From NCBI GenBank assembly GCA_947044365.1, contig OX345636.1:43841537-43905536 (forward strand): a stretch of DNA of 64,000 nucleotides, written 5' to 3'. The notes under the pieces are model-generated. The model made no database searches, was not told the origin of the DNA, and saw only the letters and a list, made by a program, of their open reading frames with translations. The translations under genes and the position numbers were made by a program. Of this stretch, positions 46,185-59,028 are shown in pieces; position 1 is the first letter of the stretch; every line of letters begins with the position of its first letter. Source of the stretch: Petrosia ficiformis (lineage: Eukaryota; Porifera; Demospongiae; Haplosclerida; Petrosiidae).

Positions 46185-46520
46185 AGTTACGCCATGTCTA
46201 CAAATAATTATAAAATTTTAATTACTACATGTATGAAGCATTATATTAATTTTCAATATAAATATAGTCTGTTCACATTCATGATAAACTCAATATTATG
46301 ATGTGATCACTATGTCTTATAGTATAGTTTAATGACATATGGTTAATTAATACATGATTATACTGTAACTCAATAATAAAACAATGGATTGAAATTTGAC
46401 ACACAGAAAAGACATAATTATATGAAGGAAGGAAGATTGTTGGTCACTCTAAACTAAAGTTGTAGACATTTTTGTCAGGTCAAGATGAATTTGAATGACC
46501 TTTAGTACATATAATAATAT
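46185..46520 (-). repeat. Dispersed repeat X copy
   Basis: TTACGCCATGTCTACAAATA, TTCACATTCATGATAAACTC and GGATTGAAATTTGACACACA match 60770-61240. Confidence 0.75.
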
Positions 46521-46874
46521 AATTATATATCCCATTCCTGTGACTTAATGAATCCACTGACAATATAATTAACATGATGTTGTGATTCTATAGCACTTCA
46601 AATAGTTTTCTACTATAAATAACGAAAATTTATAATTATTTGTGACCTAATTTTCGATTTACTTCCTGTACAAAATGGCAGATTGACGAGCAATTGAAGG
46701 TAAATGTTTGATTTGCAAGAAAAGGTCCCTTTTTGAAAATGAGGTCACATATACATACGTCGATGAGAACACTATTACAAATGTTTGGATAACATTAATT
46801 ATGTAGTATATTAACACTTCATCAATATGATTAGAAATATATTCCACTTAGAACAGCTATTATTTTCCTTGCTA

Positions 46875-48592
46875 CACTGTAAAAATGAAATTGTTATTTT
46901 AACAGACCAGTTGTTACCTCAGTTGCATGTACATTCACACTGTAGAAAGTAATAGGTTATTTTGTTATTTACAGGAGTTTCAATGCAATTATATTTTTCT
47001 CCATGCTGATTTATGTTTCCTGCTAGTATTTACAAGTCATGCACAGTTCATTTGATCTTGACCTATATTGATACATGTCATATATAACAAGGCATATGGT
47101 AACAAACATATGAGTACAATGTAGCTATATACATAGCATAGTATTGTAGGTACAACCTGTGATGTATTATATATGAAAACAAGAGATGTTACTACCTCAT
47201 CCCAGGGTAATTAAATATGAATTTGTACTTGGAATAGCAAACATGTCTACAGATATTTGAAAAGTCAGCACATGTATGTAATTATTACATGTTTAAAGTA
47301 CATGTACATTGTATTTCTTTTGTTAATTAATATGATGTAGCTATATGCATAGCATAGTATTGTAGGTACAATCTGTGGTGTATTATATATGAAAACAAGA
47401 GATGTTACTACCTCATCCCAGGGTAATTAAATATGAATTTGTACTTGGAATAGCAAACATGTCTACAGATATTTGAAAAGTCAGCACATGTATGTAATTA
47501 TTACATGTTTAAAGTACATGTACATTGTATTTCTTTTGTTAATTAATATGATGTAGCTATATGCATAGCATAGTATTGTAGGTACAATCTGTGGTGTATT
47601 ATATATGAAAACAAGAGATGTTACTACCTCATCCCAGGGTAATTAAATATGAATTTGTACTTGGAATAGCAAACATGTCTACAGATATTTGAAAAGTCAG
47701 CACATGTATGTAATTATTACATGTTTAAAGTACATGTACATTGTATTTCTTTTGTTAATTAATATGATGTAGCTATATGCATAGCATAGTATTGTAGGTA
47801 CAATCTGTGGTGTATTATATATGAAAACAAGAGATGTTACTACCTCATCCCAGGGTAATTAAATATGAATTTGTACTTGGAATAGCAAACATGTCTACAG
47901 ATATTTGAAAAGTCAGCACATGTATGTAATTATTACATGTTTAAAGTACATGTACATTGTATTGCTTTTGTTAATTAATATGATGTAGCTATATGCATAG
48001 CATAGTATTGTAGGTACAACCTGTGGTGTATTATATATGAAAACAAGAGATGTTACTACCTCATCCCAGGGTAATTAAATACGCACATGAATTTGTACTT
48101 GGAATAGCAAACATGTCTACAGATATTTGAAAAGTCAGCACATGTATGTAATTATTACATGTTTAAAGTACATGTACATTGTATTGCTTTTGTTAATTAA
48201 TATGATGTAGCTATATGCATAGCATAGTATTGTACAACCTGTGGTGTATTATATATGAAAACAAGAGATGTTACTACCTCATCCCAGGGTAATTAAATAT
48301 GCACATGAATTTGTACTTATAATAGCAAATAATGTGACGTACTCCACAGATATTCGAAAAGTCAGCACGTGTATGTTTATTATGACATGTGCCTTATATA
48401 CCAGTCAATATAGATCAAAATGAAAACATTACCTAGCTAGACAAGAAAGCAGCATTATTTATATAGTCTCAGGAGGAATTGAAACTCATGTAACCAAATG
48501 AGGTATTTCATGTTTCTAACTATATATCGGAAATGTAAGTGCAACTGAGGTAACAACTGGTCTGTTAAAATAACAAATTCATTTTTACAGTG
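46875..48592. mobile_element. 1.7-kb TIR element containing repeat R1 and a 216-bp array
   Basis: The left end is CACTGTAAAAATGAAATTGT then TATTTTAACAGACCAGTTGT. The right end, reverse-complemented, is CACTGTAAAAATGAATTTGT then TATTTTAACAGACCAGTTGT. TA flanks at 46873-46874 and 48593-48594. Between the ends is the R1 sequence, with its middle unit amplified. No protein-coding gene seen. Confidence 0.8.
47110..48385. repeat. 216-bp tandem array, six copies
   Basis: GATGTAGCTATATGCATAGC starts units at 47334, 47550, 47766, 47982 and 48204, with a diverged first unit near 47120. Spacing is 216 bp, except 222 where a 6-bp CGCACA-type insertion occurs. The middle copies are practically identical. 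Confidence 0.93.
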
Positions 48593-48599
48593 TACATAA

Positions 48600-48815
48600 A
48601 GCTACAAGCAGCTTTCTTCCTGTTATATAGAGCTTGAGCACGCATTCTTTTATGTGCCATATCCATTAATCGACCAAGTACTTAAGCTAGCCCTCCAGAA
48701 TAATGCAACTTCCCTAACTACGTACATATAAATATGTATGCATACTTGACATAAGCAAATATACATGTATATGCATACATGAAAGCAATCATAGGGAGGG
48801 CTCTGTGGCAAATTA
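48600..48815. repeat. Repeat Y fragment
   Basis: CCATTAATCGACCAAGTACT, TGCAACTTCCCTAACTACGT and GCAATCATAGGGA are a diverged reverse copy of Y. Confidence 0.5.
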
Positions 48816-48924
48816 TGTAAGACAACAATCTTTTACCGTATCCAGCCTATGTTTTTCTGGATCATTGGCTACATGCATACTACTAGTATGTAGCCTAATC
48901 ATCTAGGATTTCACTATACACTAT

Positions 48925-49190
48925 TAACTAAAGGTCATTCATGGTTACCATGACCTCCAAGAAATGTTCACAACTTTAGTTTGGAAGGACCAACAATCTT
49001 TTTACTTTCAGCATTTTCATATATATATTCTATTTTTAGCATGTCAAATTTCAATCCATTGAATCATTATTGAGATACAGTATAATCATGTAGTAACCTT
49101 AAGACATTAAACTATATACTATATTACATATAAAGTCATCACATCCAAAATTTAAGGTCATCATGAAAGTGAACAGACTTTACTGCAGCG
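48925..49190 (+). repeat. Dispersed repeat X, intact copy
   Basis: From AAAGGTCATTCATGGTTACC to AAGGTCATCATGAAAGTGAA. It supplies the unfilled target ATTACATATAAAGTC used to judge the 4599-5077 insertion. Confidence 0.8.
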
Positions 49191-49288
49191 ATATCCTGGA
49201 TCAATACTAATATCAACCAAAACTATTGCTTCATTTTCATAACAATATCAGGTTGCCCCCAACCATCCCCCAGACTACAATTAGTAAG

Positions 49289-51416
49289 TCAGTTAGTAAT
49301 CATTCTCACCACTTCATGTGCACTTAGTTCAACCATGTATAAACTGTCAGTGGTTACAAATCCAGTTTGTGAATTACTGCGTCCTCCAAACATCAAAGCT
49401 CTCTTATCATCTATTGCAGTAATGGTGAATACAGTAGATGGAGGTGGTATGTCACCTTTTACTTCAGGAACACTCCATTTACCTGTTAGTGACACACAGA
49501 GACATGAACACTACAATAATGTATTATGTGAATAGTGGTTATAACTAAAAATCACATTCACCATGACTTCAGAAAAATTGTTCCTAACTATAGTTTGGAA
49601 TGACCACAATCTTTTTATCTGTACCATTTTCTTATAATTATTCTTCCCATTCATTCTCTTTTGTGTAAGTCAAATTTCAATCCATTACTTTTTGAGTTAC
49701 AGTATAATCATGTATTAACCTAAAGATATTAAACTATACATGTACACTACAATGACTATGGTACATATAAATTCCTAATCGTGAGGTCATCATGAATGAA
49801 CAGACATTGTCTGGCTTCAGTTACTGCTATTTATACCAATTGCAGTCGAACGTTGTGGACTCTTCCTTACCCAACCTACCTACTAATTCTCTTTCGCAGG
49901 CTAAAAATGCAAGATGAATTATGTTGCTGACTTCCTATATAAAAGCTATTTAGGAGAACACAAAAGTATCTAAACAGTACAGAGCTAGTTACACATCATT
50001 ACAACATTACTTCTCACCAGTTTTTAATGAGAATATATGTTGCTCATTATTACGATATAATCCACGATGTTTCTCAGTCTCCAGGTATTGAAAATTACGT
50101 AATCTTCTTGCTGGTTCTGCACCAAATCCCCCTACCACAAAAATGAAATCTTCATTTTCACATCGAAAAGACAGCATTCCACAACCTCGTTTCTTCACAG
50201 GTCCAAAATCAGGATTCACAACTCTTACTTCTTCCCAAGTGAGGTTTGGATTTTCAGTATTTAATCTATGAAGGGTGTTTTGAAATTCTCGTGTCTCGTT
50301 TACATATCCGCCAAAATAATAGAGACTAGAGCCAATAACTGTTGAGGCATGTAAATGTTCTCCTTTCGGTCCATTGCCAGTTACTGGAATGTACTCCCAA
50401 CTGCTTTGTTGTAAATCAAAAATGTCAATACCTTTAGTTGAGCTTTGCTTAGGTTGTTTAATTGAACCACCCCATATATAGGCTTTGTTAGATATCACAT
50501 TACTTGAGTGTCCAATACGTTTTAGTGGTTCGTAAACTAGGAAAAAAAAGGTATTAATAATCATTACAGTGTAGAAAGGAATAGAGAGTCACTAACAGTC
50601 ATGCAAAAAATTGTCACACTGTAGAATCATTTGGCCCACTAAACCAAAGTCATTGTGGTATTGTAGGTCAATTCATGGATATAGGTACAGAGTTCCTGGT
50701 ATGTGGCATTCCTGAACATTTGACATCCACATAGTAAAATTCGACTAGGTGCATTTAATATCCCTTGTAATAGAGGATTTTGCACCAAGTAAAAAATTTA
50801 GTCCCTATCGCATAGATTACACCTCAAAATTAAGGACATAGCCCTAAGACCTAGACCCGAGACCTAGGAGGGTGCCTAATTTTCAAAAGGAAGCATTGCA
50901 GGATGACAGAATCCCTCGTTTTACACATGAATTGTAATATTTGGTGAGGGGGTGTCACTAACCAAGGACCAGTATAAATTAATTAGCAATATGTGGGAGT
51001 GAAAATGTAGTTAGTGATATACACATACACTTTGCTAGTACTGTACATATGGGGATATTTCTTAAGATGTGCTACTCTAGTTACATATTTGTCAATGAGG
51101 AGATGAATGGAGGTCTCTGCACTCTCAGCTTCCCTGATTTTCTATTTGATACTCTCTCCCTCAGGCTATTTATGTCTGGGGGATGGACATTGAGCTATTG
51201 ACATGACTCTGCACTTGTTAGCCACCCTCCATTACTTCTTCTGTCTGGCAAGCATAGATTGTATAACCGATCACTGCATGGAATCGTTTGCATTCTTACA
51301 TGTAATTATCACCACACCACCCTCTTGCACTCAACACAGTACATGTACACACACATACAAGACACAGAAATGAATGTATTATTACCTTTCAAACCCGACG
51401 TTCTCTTCGCAGCCAT
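49289..51416 (-). CDS. Kelch-repeat protein, three exons, 5' end present
   Basis: Minus-strand exons are 51386-51416 (MAAKRTSGLK), 50018-50536 and 49289-49482. Splice borders are GT-AG and the phases join, giving about 247 residues. Repeats show the kelch pattern: IGHSSNVISNKAYIWGG, HLHASTVIGSSLYYFGGYVN, GCGMLSFRCENEDFIFVVGG and ITAIDDKRALMFGGR, so about four to five blades of a beta-propeller. An in-frame TGA ends the last exon, but a strong GGTGAGAA donor precedes it at about 49308, after ...ELSAHEV in phase 0. That is the phase at which the kelch exon of the next gene (60778) begins. The real product may therefore continue to exons I could not find, possibly with a kinase as in the neighbour. 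Confidence 0.75.
49540..49800 (+). repeat. Dispersed repeat X copy in kelch-gene intron
   Basis: AATCACATTCACCATGACTT through GAGGTCATCATGAATGAACA; 5' to 3' as at 48925. Confidence 0.75.
50600..51380. other. First intron of the kelch gene
   Basis: No coding sequence recognised on either strand. Confidence 0.4.
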
Positions 51417-51599
51417 TGCAAGCAGCATCAGCCGGCTCCGAAAAAGTTAGCCAATTAATTAGTTGGGCGAAGTTGGGTGTGTCAACTAGTTTTGCGTTAC
51501 TGCCCACTTTGCATACCCAGGCTAGGTGTGGACACGGTCCAGTTGCCGGCAGTTGGGTGTGAATTGCGAAAGCTTTGCTAAAAGGCTTCAATTTTTAAT

Positions 51600-51786
51600 A
51601 AGGAAGCAAGAAGTTGAAAGGAAGACCAAAGATGGTTTATCTAAATGAGGCCGAAAGTATATTGTTTGATGTTCATCATAGTGAATGCTTCTGAGCTCTC
51701 CCATCAGGTTGAGAGTTGTTGAAGACAGTGGTTGCAGAGCTAGGTCAGGAAAAGGATGACTGTGTTAAACAACTGGAGGAAGAAGT
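51600..51786 (+). other. Possible stranded exon piece with coiled-coil-like frame
   Basis: LKTVVAELGQEKDDCVKQLE then EEV is open at 51716-51786 and is interrupted exactly where the TAGTCTGGCG terminal repeat begins. Too short to assign. Confidence 0.25.
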
Positions 51787-52010
51787 AGTCTGGCGAGTGC
51801 AGCCCCTCCTATATTTTGAAAAGAAGGGTCTGGGGAACTGTAATACAACCGGTGTCATAGTATTTTTTGTCCCCCCTGATTTGTGTCCCCTAGGACACAT
51901 ATTCCTAGGATAAGTCGTCCTAGAGACTTGTAATCCTAGGCCCAAGGGACATCTGATCCTAGGATTACAAAAATAGCATTGGAATACTGAATGGTTGACA
52001 CAGTGACTGA
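51787..52010. mobile_element. TAGTCTGGCG-type end plus CCTAGG palindromes
   Basis: TAGTCTGGCGAGTGCAGCCC ... GGGTCTGGGGAACTGTAATA matches 18466-18535. Then follow GTCCCCTAGGACACATATTC and ATCCTAGGATTAC inverted units. The far end is uncertain. Confidence 0.5.
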
Positions 52011-52239
52011 CACTACTTCTTGTAGGACTGCATACAGTGCTGTAAGTGAAATAAAGAATATACATCATCTTTAAGCGAAAGAGAATGATAATCAATACAT
52101 AAATACAAAAGACTGACCTTCATTGATGAACAAATTTTAATGCATTTATGATTGCATGATTTGTAATGATATATACTATAGTATTTCTGTAATCTACAAA
52201 AAAATATTCACACCATTCAGAAAAAAAAACAATGAAAAC

Positions 52240-52530
52240 AAGAATAATAAAAAACATTTTCAATAAAAGTGAAAGATGTAGGCATGCAAACAAAGGTTGG
52301 GAAGCTAACATAGGACCCAAAATTAAATAAACCACTCCCATATAACTCTACATAAGTACAGCTCTTTGTATTTTGTTTTATAGCGGTGTAAGTACTTATG
52401 TAGGGTTATAGGGAAGTGGTTTATTTAATTTTGGGTCCTATGTTAGCTTCCCAACCTTGTTTGCATGCTTTTTGGGTTTTGACATCCCTACATCTTCTTT
52501 CACTTTTATTGAAAATGTTTTTTATTATTC
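52240..52530. mobile_element. Foldback element, second copy
   Basis: Arms GGTTGGGAAGCTAACATAGG / CCTATGTTAGCTTCCCAACC and ACCCAAAATTAAATAAACCA, nearly perfect over about 115 bp each side; loop near 52360-52385. Related to 45030-45295. Confidence 0.85.
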
Positions 52531-52869
52531 TTGTACAGATAAATTTTAATACACACATAACGTTTCATATCTAGTGTTTTTATGACCACCAACACCTCTA
52601 GATGCCCAAAGATTGTCGTTAAGGTAGAGAACCAGCGAGTGGCAAAACTGCCAAAATCATCATCATTATTATTTTTGTATTATTATTTTCCAGACAAATC
52701 AAAAGTTCTTCAACAATCTTTAAACGTAAGATCATTAGATGATCAACATGTAATAGGGGTTGTGTTTCAGGCATTAGAAAATCAGTTACTGAATGAACAT
52801 CACAAAGCAATCAAAGGGATGCATTTTCTATGTGTATCATTTTTGTCAAAGGCTCTTGTATACCTATTG

Positions 52870-53100
52870 TAATGTCTTTCAGTAAGATTAACTATTATAC
52901 AAGCTGCTTTCATCTTGTGTACTCATTCGTTTTATGGTCTATACTTGACCAAGCCCACGGAATTACATAACTTCCTTAACCCTTAGAGGACTGAGCTTTT
53001 GACGAGCTTCATAATGCTAGGAACACACTCCGAACCACGTAGGGGTGAAATGTCACATATATGTGACATCAGTCTTCTAAGGGTTAAGTACATATAAACG
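52870..53100. repeat. Repeat Y fragment, split by a MITE
   Basis: TTGACCAAGCCCACGGAATT, ACATAACTTCCTTAA then (after the insert) GTACATATAAACGCTCAC follows the Y layout. Confidence 0.5.
52980..53083. mobile_element. 104-bp piggyBac-like MITE with TTAA duplication
   Basis: The ends are CCCTTAGAGGACTGA and, reverse-complemented, CCCTTAGAAGACTGA. TTAA flanks at 52976-52979 and 53084-53087. CCCTTAGA ends and TTAA targets fit the piggyBac superfamily. A central ATGTCACATATATGTGACAT palindrome is present. Confidence 0.8.
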
Positions 53101-53875
53101 CTCACAAAAGTAGTTCTAGCTAACAAAGGCCTTTAATTGGTCTGAAATGCCCTTTTGTAAAGAATATTTTATCATTTAAGGGTTAATGTAAGTACACATC
53201 CTATTGTATTCAATCATATAGCTAACCTGTTGAAAGAACTCTTGAAATATGCTGTCTCTTGAGCAAGAGATTTTAATATGATGTGGCAAGGCATTGTTCT
53301 AAAAGGATTTACAAGAGAATTTTTGAAGAACAAAAAATAAACATTACTTTTGTGTTCTAGGCATTGTTTCAGGACCTTTAGCATATTTTATTAAGGGCTA
53401 ATGTATGTAAAGTTATTGTAGATTAAGTTATGGTTAGTTTGGGTTCATATTCTGTTTGTGATCGAGGCTAAATGTCATGCCAACTCTAAAAAGATACCTG
53501 GGACACAAATTTGCCAAACCATAGGCTCTTTTGTTGTTAGGGTTAAAATCTGACAAAGTTGATGTAGTAATCCTCCTGTATCTCCCCCTGTCAATGTTTT
53601 TAGAAAGAAATGAGCCTACCAGAATTGCATGATGCCAATGTAGTTTACTGAATACAAACACAGTTAGATTCAGTTAGTTCAAAATACTTGCATAGACAAC
53701 TAGAAAACTTATAAGTACATATAACAGAATGTTCCGTGAAGGTTCCTTATTGTGCTTTCTATATCCATCACAGGTTTCTTTGAACATATCATAGCACAAT
53801 AAAATATTCTTTACAAAAGGGCATTTCAGACCAATTAAAGACCTTTGTTAGCTAGAACTACTTTTACAAGCGATT
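53099..53875. mobile_element. ~775-bp TIR element
   Basis: The left end is AAAGTAGTTCTAGCTAACAA then AGGCCTTTAATTGGTCTGAA. The right end, reverse-complemented, is AAAGTAGTTCTAGCTAACAA then AGGTCTTTAATTGGTCTGAA. The arms run about 70 bp to GAATATTTTAT. The interior has no convincing protein. Confidence 0.8.
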
Positions 53876-53879
53876 AATG

Positions 53880-55020
53880 TATTTTTGCAATGCCTTCTTC
53901 AGTCGTGTCAAAATGAAAAAACATTTTATTGTGTTATATATTCAATAAACTCCATGATGGAAAGCAGAACATTCCCTTTGATAACAAAATTACACACTTC
54001 AGTTACCAGTAACTGTGATGGAGTTTAAGGATGAGACATTTGAATGAGAATGTACCTATCTTCATCTCGGTTATGGCATGCATGACTGAACATATTATGT
54101 TAGGGTAAGTCCCTATAATAATTAACCAATTATATTCATTATAATTATTATAGTGTATCATCTACTAGTTATTTGAACAAGATCTATTCTTCATGATAAT
54201 TCTTGTGATGTTATCCATTTTTGCTGAGATGCAGTTATAATTATAGAGTAATTAATATTTATAGGCATTGACATTGAGAGTAATGGAAGTTAATTAATTG
54301 ATGGACAATTAATTAAGTATCAGATATTTTGGGTTAAATTTACATGCATTTCTCTATCTACGTATTATTTCATTTAAACAGCTGTGCCTCTCTTGTTCAT
54401 TTGAGTGTGTATGTATCAATAATAATCTCTATGTACAACTGAACATGCGTAGCTCAATGTAATTAGTGATGGGTCATGTGAAATGAAATGATTAATTTAT
54501 GCCAATGGTTCATCCATAGCATACCTTCTGCACTCAATGAACATAATTTTCTAAAATGTTCCACTTTCCATCTGAAATTATCTTTTTAGAGGTGAACTTA
54601 TATTAGGTATAAAACACAGTTTGTGATATTTTAAAGACAGGTGGGTTCCACTGAAAACAAATTACTTGCACACATTTATGTACTTCTTTCTTGGGTCCTG
54701 AAATGTTGTAGTTCTTGAATTATGATCAATGAAATATCAAACGTTTTGTTCAGTAAATTTCACCTCCCAACCTAATCGAAGCAAAAGTGTTATTCAATGA
54801 GATTAAGCTCCAGTACATGTCATCATTTCTTAGTCTGTATGTATGAATGTATATGTATGTAAAATGCAAAAACATAATTGCTAAAATAACAAATGTATTG
54901 TTTAATACATTTGCAAGGATGCAAATTATGATAATTTACAAGTTGTTGTTCTGACTTATGAGTTATGATTGCACAATAAAGATATTTGTACTATAATCAA
55001 TTATCATATCCAATATCTCC
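53880..55020. other. No gene recognised
   Basis: AT-rich; a CACTGC-type end lacking its first bases lies at 54866-54925. Confidence 0.4.
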
Positions 55021-55029
55021 TAATAGATG

Positions 55030-55850
55030 TGAAAAGAAGGCCAAATGTCAACAAAGCATAAAGTAACCATGGCAACCAGTCTTTAAAGCCAATGTTGCTG
55101 AACACATTGGTGAAATTGCTAGGTTCTTGCCTTCAACATGATAACCACCAAAATCCTATCAAAAATGTCTAGATTTGCACTACCATAGTGATAATTACAA
55201 TACTTTTTAACACATCGTACATACCTTACTTTTAGAACAACCAATGAGAAATCTCAAGCATGAAGAAACCCTGACAACCATTCTTTAAACCATATGTTGC
55301 TGAGTAGATTTGTGAAATACCTACTTTCATACCTTCACTACTGTAAGCACGGAAGCATATCAAACATCACCAGGTTTGAACTATTATAGTGATAATTACA
55401 ATATTTATGACATATCATACTTCAAATTTTGTAGACTACCCAATGACAAATGTCAAGAAGCATGAAGTAACCATGACAGTCTTTAACCCCAATGTTGCTG
55501 AATAGCTATATAGATTGGTGAAATACCTGCTTTCATGCCTTTACTATTCGGCGTAAGCGCGGGCCAAATTTTACAGAACATGTCCTACCGTAGTGATAAT
55601 TACAATAATTATTCATAACACACTGCAACTACAAATGTCAAGCACAAAGTGGCCCTAATTTTGTTGAATAGCTACATTGATGAATCAGCTAGCTTCATAT
55701 GCATGCCTTCAATATCGAAAGTACCAAATCTCATCAAACATGTGCACTATCGTAGTGATAATTGCTAAATGGTGAAATAGTTAGTTTCATGCCATTCAAT
55801 ATAGTGAGTAACAAATTCTATCGAACATGTCTAGTTTTGCACTAGTCCTA
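55030..55850. repeat. Diverged tandem repeat, ~190-bp unit
   Basis: About five units marked by TAGTGATAATTACAATA, AATGTTGCTGAATAG-like and CATGCCTTCA blocks (55190, 55390, 55590, 55755). Old and degenerate. Confidence 0.65.
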
Positions 55851-56260
55851 AACAGGTGCTGACAAATTTTCAGTCCTGGGGACAATATCTTTATGACACC
55901 CCCATCCCATAATCCATGTCAATGATAGAGACTATCTGAGCATCAGTAGGGGACAGAATTCGAGGGGGGTCTGTGTCTAAAGGGCAGGGGGGCCATGGGC
56001 ACATCACCATGTCTTTCATAAATTAAATTTTCCATAGAATCCGCAGAGATCTTTCTTTAAGTACCAGGCAGAGCCACCATCTCACCATCTCCAAATAATA
56101 TTTATTACAATGCAATTTTGTTATATTAACTATGAACACACAAAAAATGTTGTTGACAAAAAACCATAAACATGATAGTTTAACTATTATACATTGTATT
56201 TACATGTATTTATGTAAAACATTTGTATTTTATTATATTATATACACGTATGCACACATG
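55851..56260. other. 3' flank of the kinase gene
   Basis: No gene; TACATGTATTTATG-rich. The last kinase codons end at 56264. Confidence 0.4.
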
Positions 56261-56263
56261 TAC

Positions 56264-58961
56264 TCACATACTTTTTAAATAAAACAGAATTTTTTCTATA
56301 TCAAGTCGCAAAGTTCGTTGAGAAAATATACAACGATTAATAGCAATACTCATTTCATGCCAGTTGATACCAACGCGTCTTAGTTGTTCATCTCGTTGAT
56401 AACCAACTACAGCAGGTGCTTCCCATATGCTTACTTCAAGAAGGAGAACACCAAAACTATACACATCCATTTTTGTAGATTGCTCATGTGGATTAAAGGC
56501 TTCGGGAGCAATATATAATGGACAGCCACGAGATGCTGTTGTGGGACTAATTCGATTCATAAAGTTTGCCATTCCAAGATCGGCAAGTTTGGCATTATAA
56601 CTCCCTTGTGCATTCTGTTTCAGAAGAACGTTACTGCTACTAACATCACGATGTATAACTGGATGTGGCTTTAGAGTGTGAAGGTATTGAAGTGCCCCGG
56701 CAATTTCACACATTAATGATACCACTTCATTACGAGGAATAATCATTTTCTTAGCAATTGCATCAGATAGAGTCATATCCATTAATTCTGTGATAATTAG
56801 TAATCGAGATTCATATTCAGAATGACCAAAAAACTGTACCAAGTTTGGGTGATGCACACTGGCGGCAATATCCATTTCTCTTTGAAATAATTGAGAATTG
56901 TAATCCGATGCTAAAATTTCATGCATGTATTTAGCAGCTACTTTCACACCTATATAGTATGCCTCCCTAACTTCACCATATGATCCTTTTCCTAGTACCT
57001 TTGGAGTGAGTACTATGTTAGCAGGCTCAATTTTAAGCCTTTCTAAATCTATTCTTTGTTCATGGGGTTGATTTTCTAATTCCTGTAAACGTTCTCTCTG
57101 ATCTCGCAGTTCCCTTTGCACAGTTGTTAATGTTTGACTCTGCAGCTGGAACTGCCTGTTCAAACGTGTTTCACTTTCTGTCTTTCTCTGAAGTTGCCGA
57201 CGTATATCTGCTACTTGGGTTTGGGAGGATCTCAGTTGTCTTTCTGAGATAGTTAGATTATTTTCTACTTCTTCTTTTGCTGTGTTTGAAGCTGTTAACC
57301 TTGTATGCATATCTTGCACTTCACGTGTCAGCTCCAAATTTCGTTTTCTGATTTCTGTCAGCTCGTTTTGAATTCGCTCATTTTCTCTTCTGGAATTAGA
57401 TAACTGTTCACGAACTTGAAGTACTGTTTGCTGTAGGTCCCGTTGTTCTATTCTCTCTTCCATTTCACGCTTGAGTTTCTCCATGAGGTCTTTTGAGTCG
57501 AGTTGTCCTATTAGAAGTTGCTGAAGCATATGATCTTTGTTTTGTTGAGGATCTAGTGTAATTCGTTTATCCAAGAAATCGCTGATGCTCCATTTTCTTT
57601 GTTCTTCACTATCTCTGAGAACTAAAAGTGTAAATAAACAAAGGAAAAATGGAGATAATTATTATTGAGTAATAATTAATGCATATGGCCTTTGTGAGGT
57701 GTTATTACGATATACAGATACAAGAGAATTAGAAACAAAGGAAAGCCGATTCCTGAATTTCTTTGTTTCTAATTCTCTCATGTCTGTATATCATGGAGAT
57801 AATTATGTTAATGATTTCATAATATCACTGTATAACACTTATTTCAAGACATATTCAGTGATCTACAGCTATTTCAATGCATAATGTATAATATATTTTT
57901 TTTCAAGATGATATTAGGAAAATAGTTTTTACGAAATACATTACAATGGACTTATATTCATATACACTAGATTGAGTTATAATTCTGATGTGTATTAATA
58001 GCCTGATACACATGTACATGTATAATGACTGGAAATCCTCCCTTTTGCTTTTACCATTTACAAATGTAAGTTCATACATGTCAGCCTGGTTTCATCCAGG
58101 ATTTTTTGTTTGGGAGGGAAAATAATCGATCATGTGAAGCACACTACACTCCTCCTGGGGTGTGTGAGGATATGCTTGAGGAAATGTTTAAAATTTATGT
58201 CTTCTAAGGTTGCTTCTGGTGGCTTCTGGGGTTCCATGTAGCTGAGATGTTTTTACATGTTGAAATAAATTTGGTCTGACATCCCTTCCCCCTCCTTGCT
58301 GTATGAAACCCTGCAGGTACCAAATAGCCCATAATGATTCAGATACTTCATTGTGGTGACAAATAAAGTGGAAATTCGAGGAATAAAATTACTCAATGAT
58401 CCATTAGGAATCTTTTATCCACTAGAAATAAACAAATCTCTTTGTTCTATTTAGCATTTCATTAGACTGTATTTTTCAGCTGAGCCAAGATTCCTAATGG
58501 ATTGCAATATTAACAAGAAACAAGTATCCCTATATTTGCTTTGTGATGACTATGTATCAAGCATTGCTGATGGCACTAGTGTCTCTACTTTTCTGTGTAC
58601 TCGAATGTTGGGGCCTGAAGAAGTGTAAGCCTGATTGCAGTCTATGTAGTCTGTACACAGATCTCTGATGAACTGACTGAAGTACTCCTTCAAGGTTCTA
58701 AATGATGACTTCCTCATGTTTGAAACTCAACAACTTATCATATTTACTTGTTAAAGACTCTTGCATAATATTTATACTGTTTCTCTGCTATATACAACAG
58801 TTATTAGCAGTTTTACATCCATTCTGAAGCTTCCTGGCTGGTCTGACTGTAGCTCAAACGCCCGTTCTTATACACGCCACGCGCATTAATTGACTGAGCC
58901 CCCGGGAATGACACAACTTCCTTAACTACGTATACAATGCATAGTCGTGCAAGTGACACAA

Positions 58962-59028
<67 letters not shown>

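Noticed and set aside
57574..57574. Kinase start at this codon
   Set aside because: It is TTG within an open exon that extends to a splice acceptor at 57621 and joins the kelch exon in phase.
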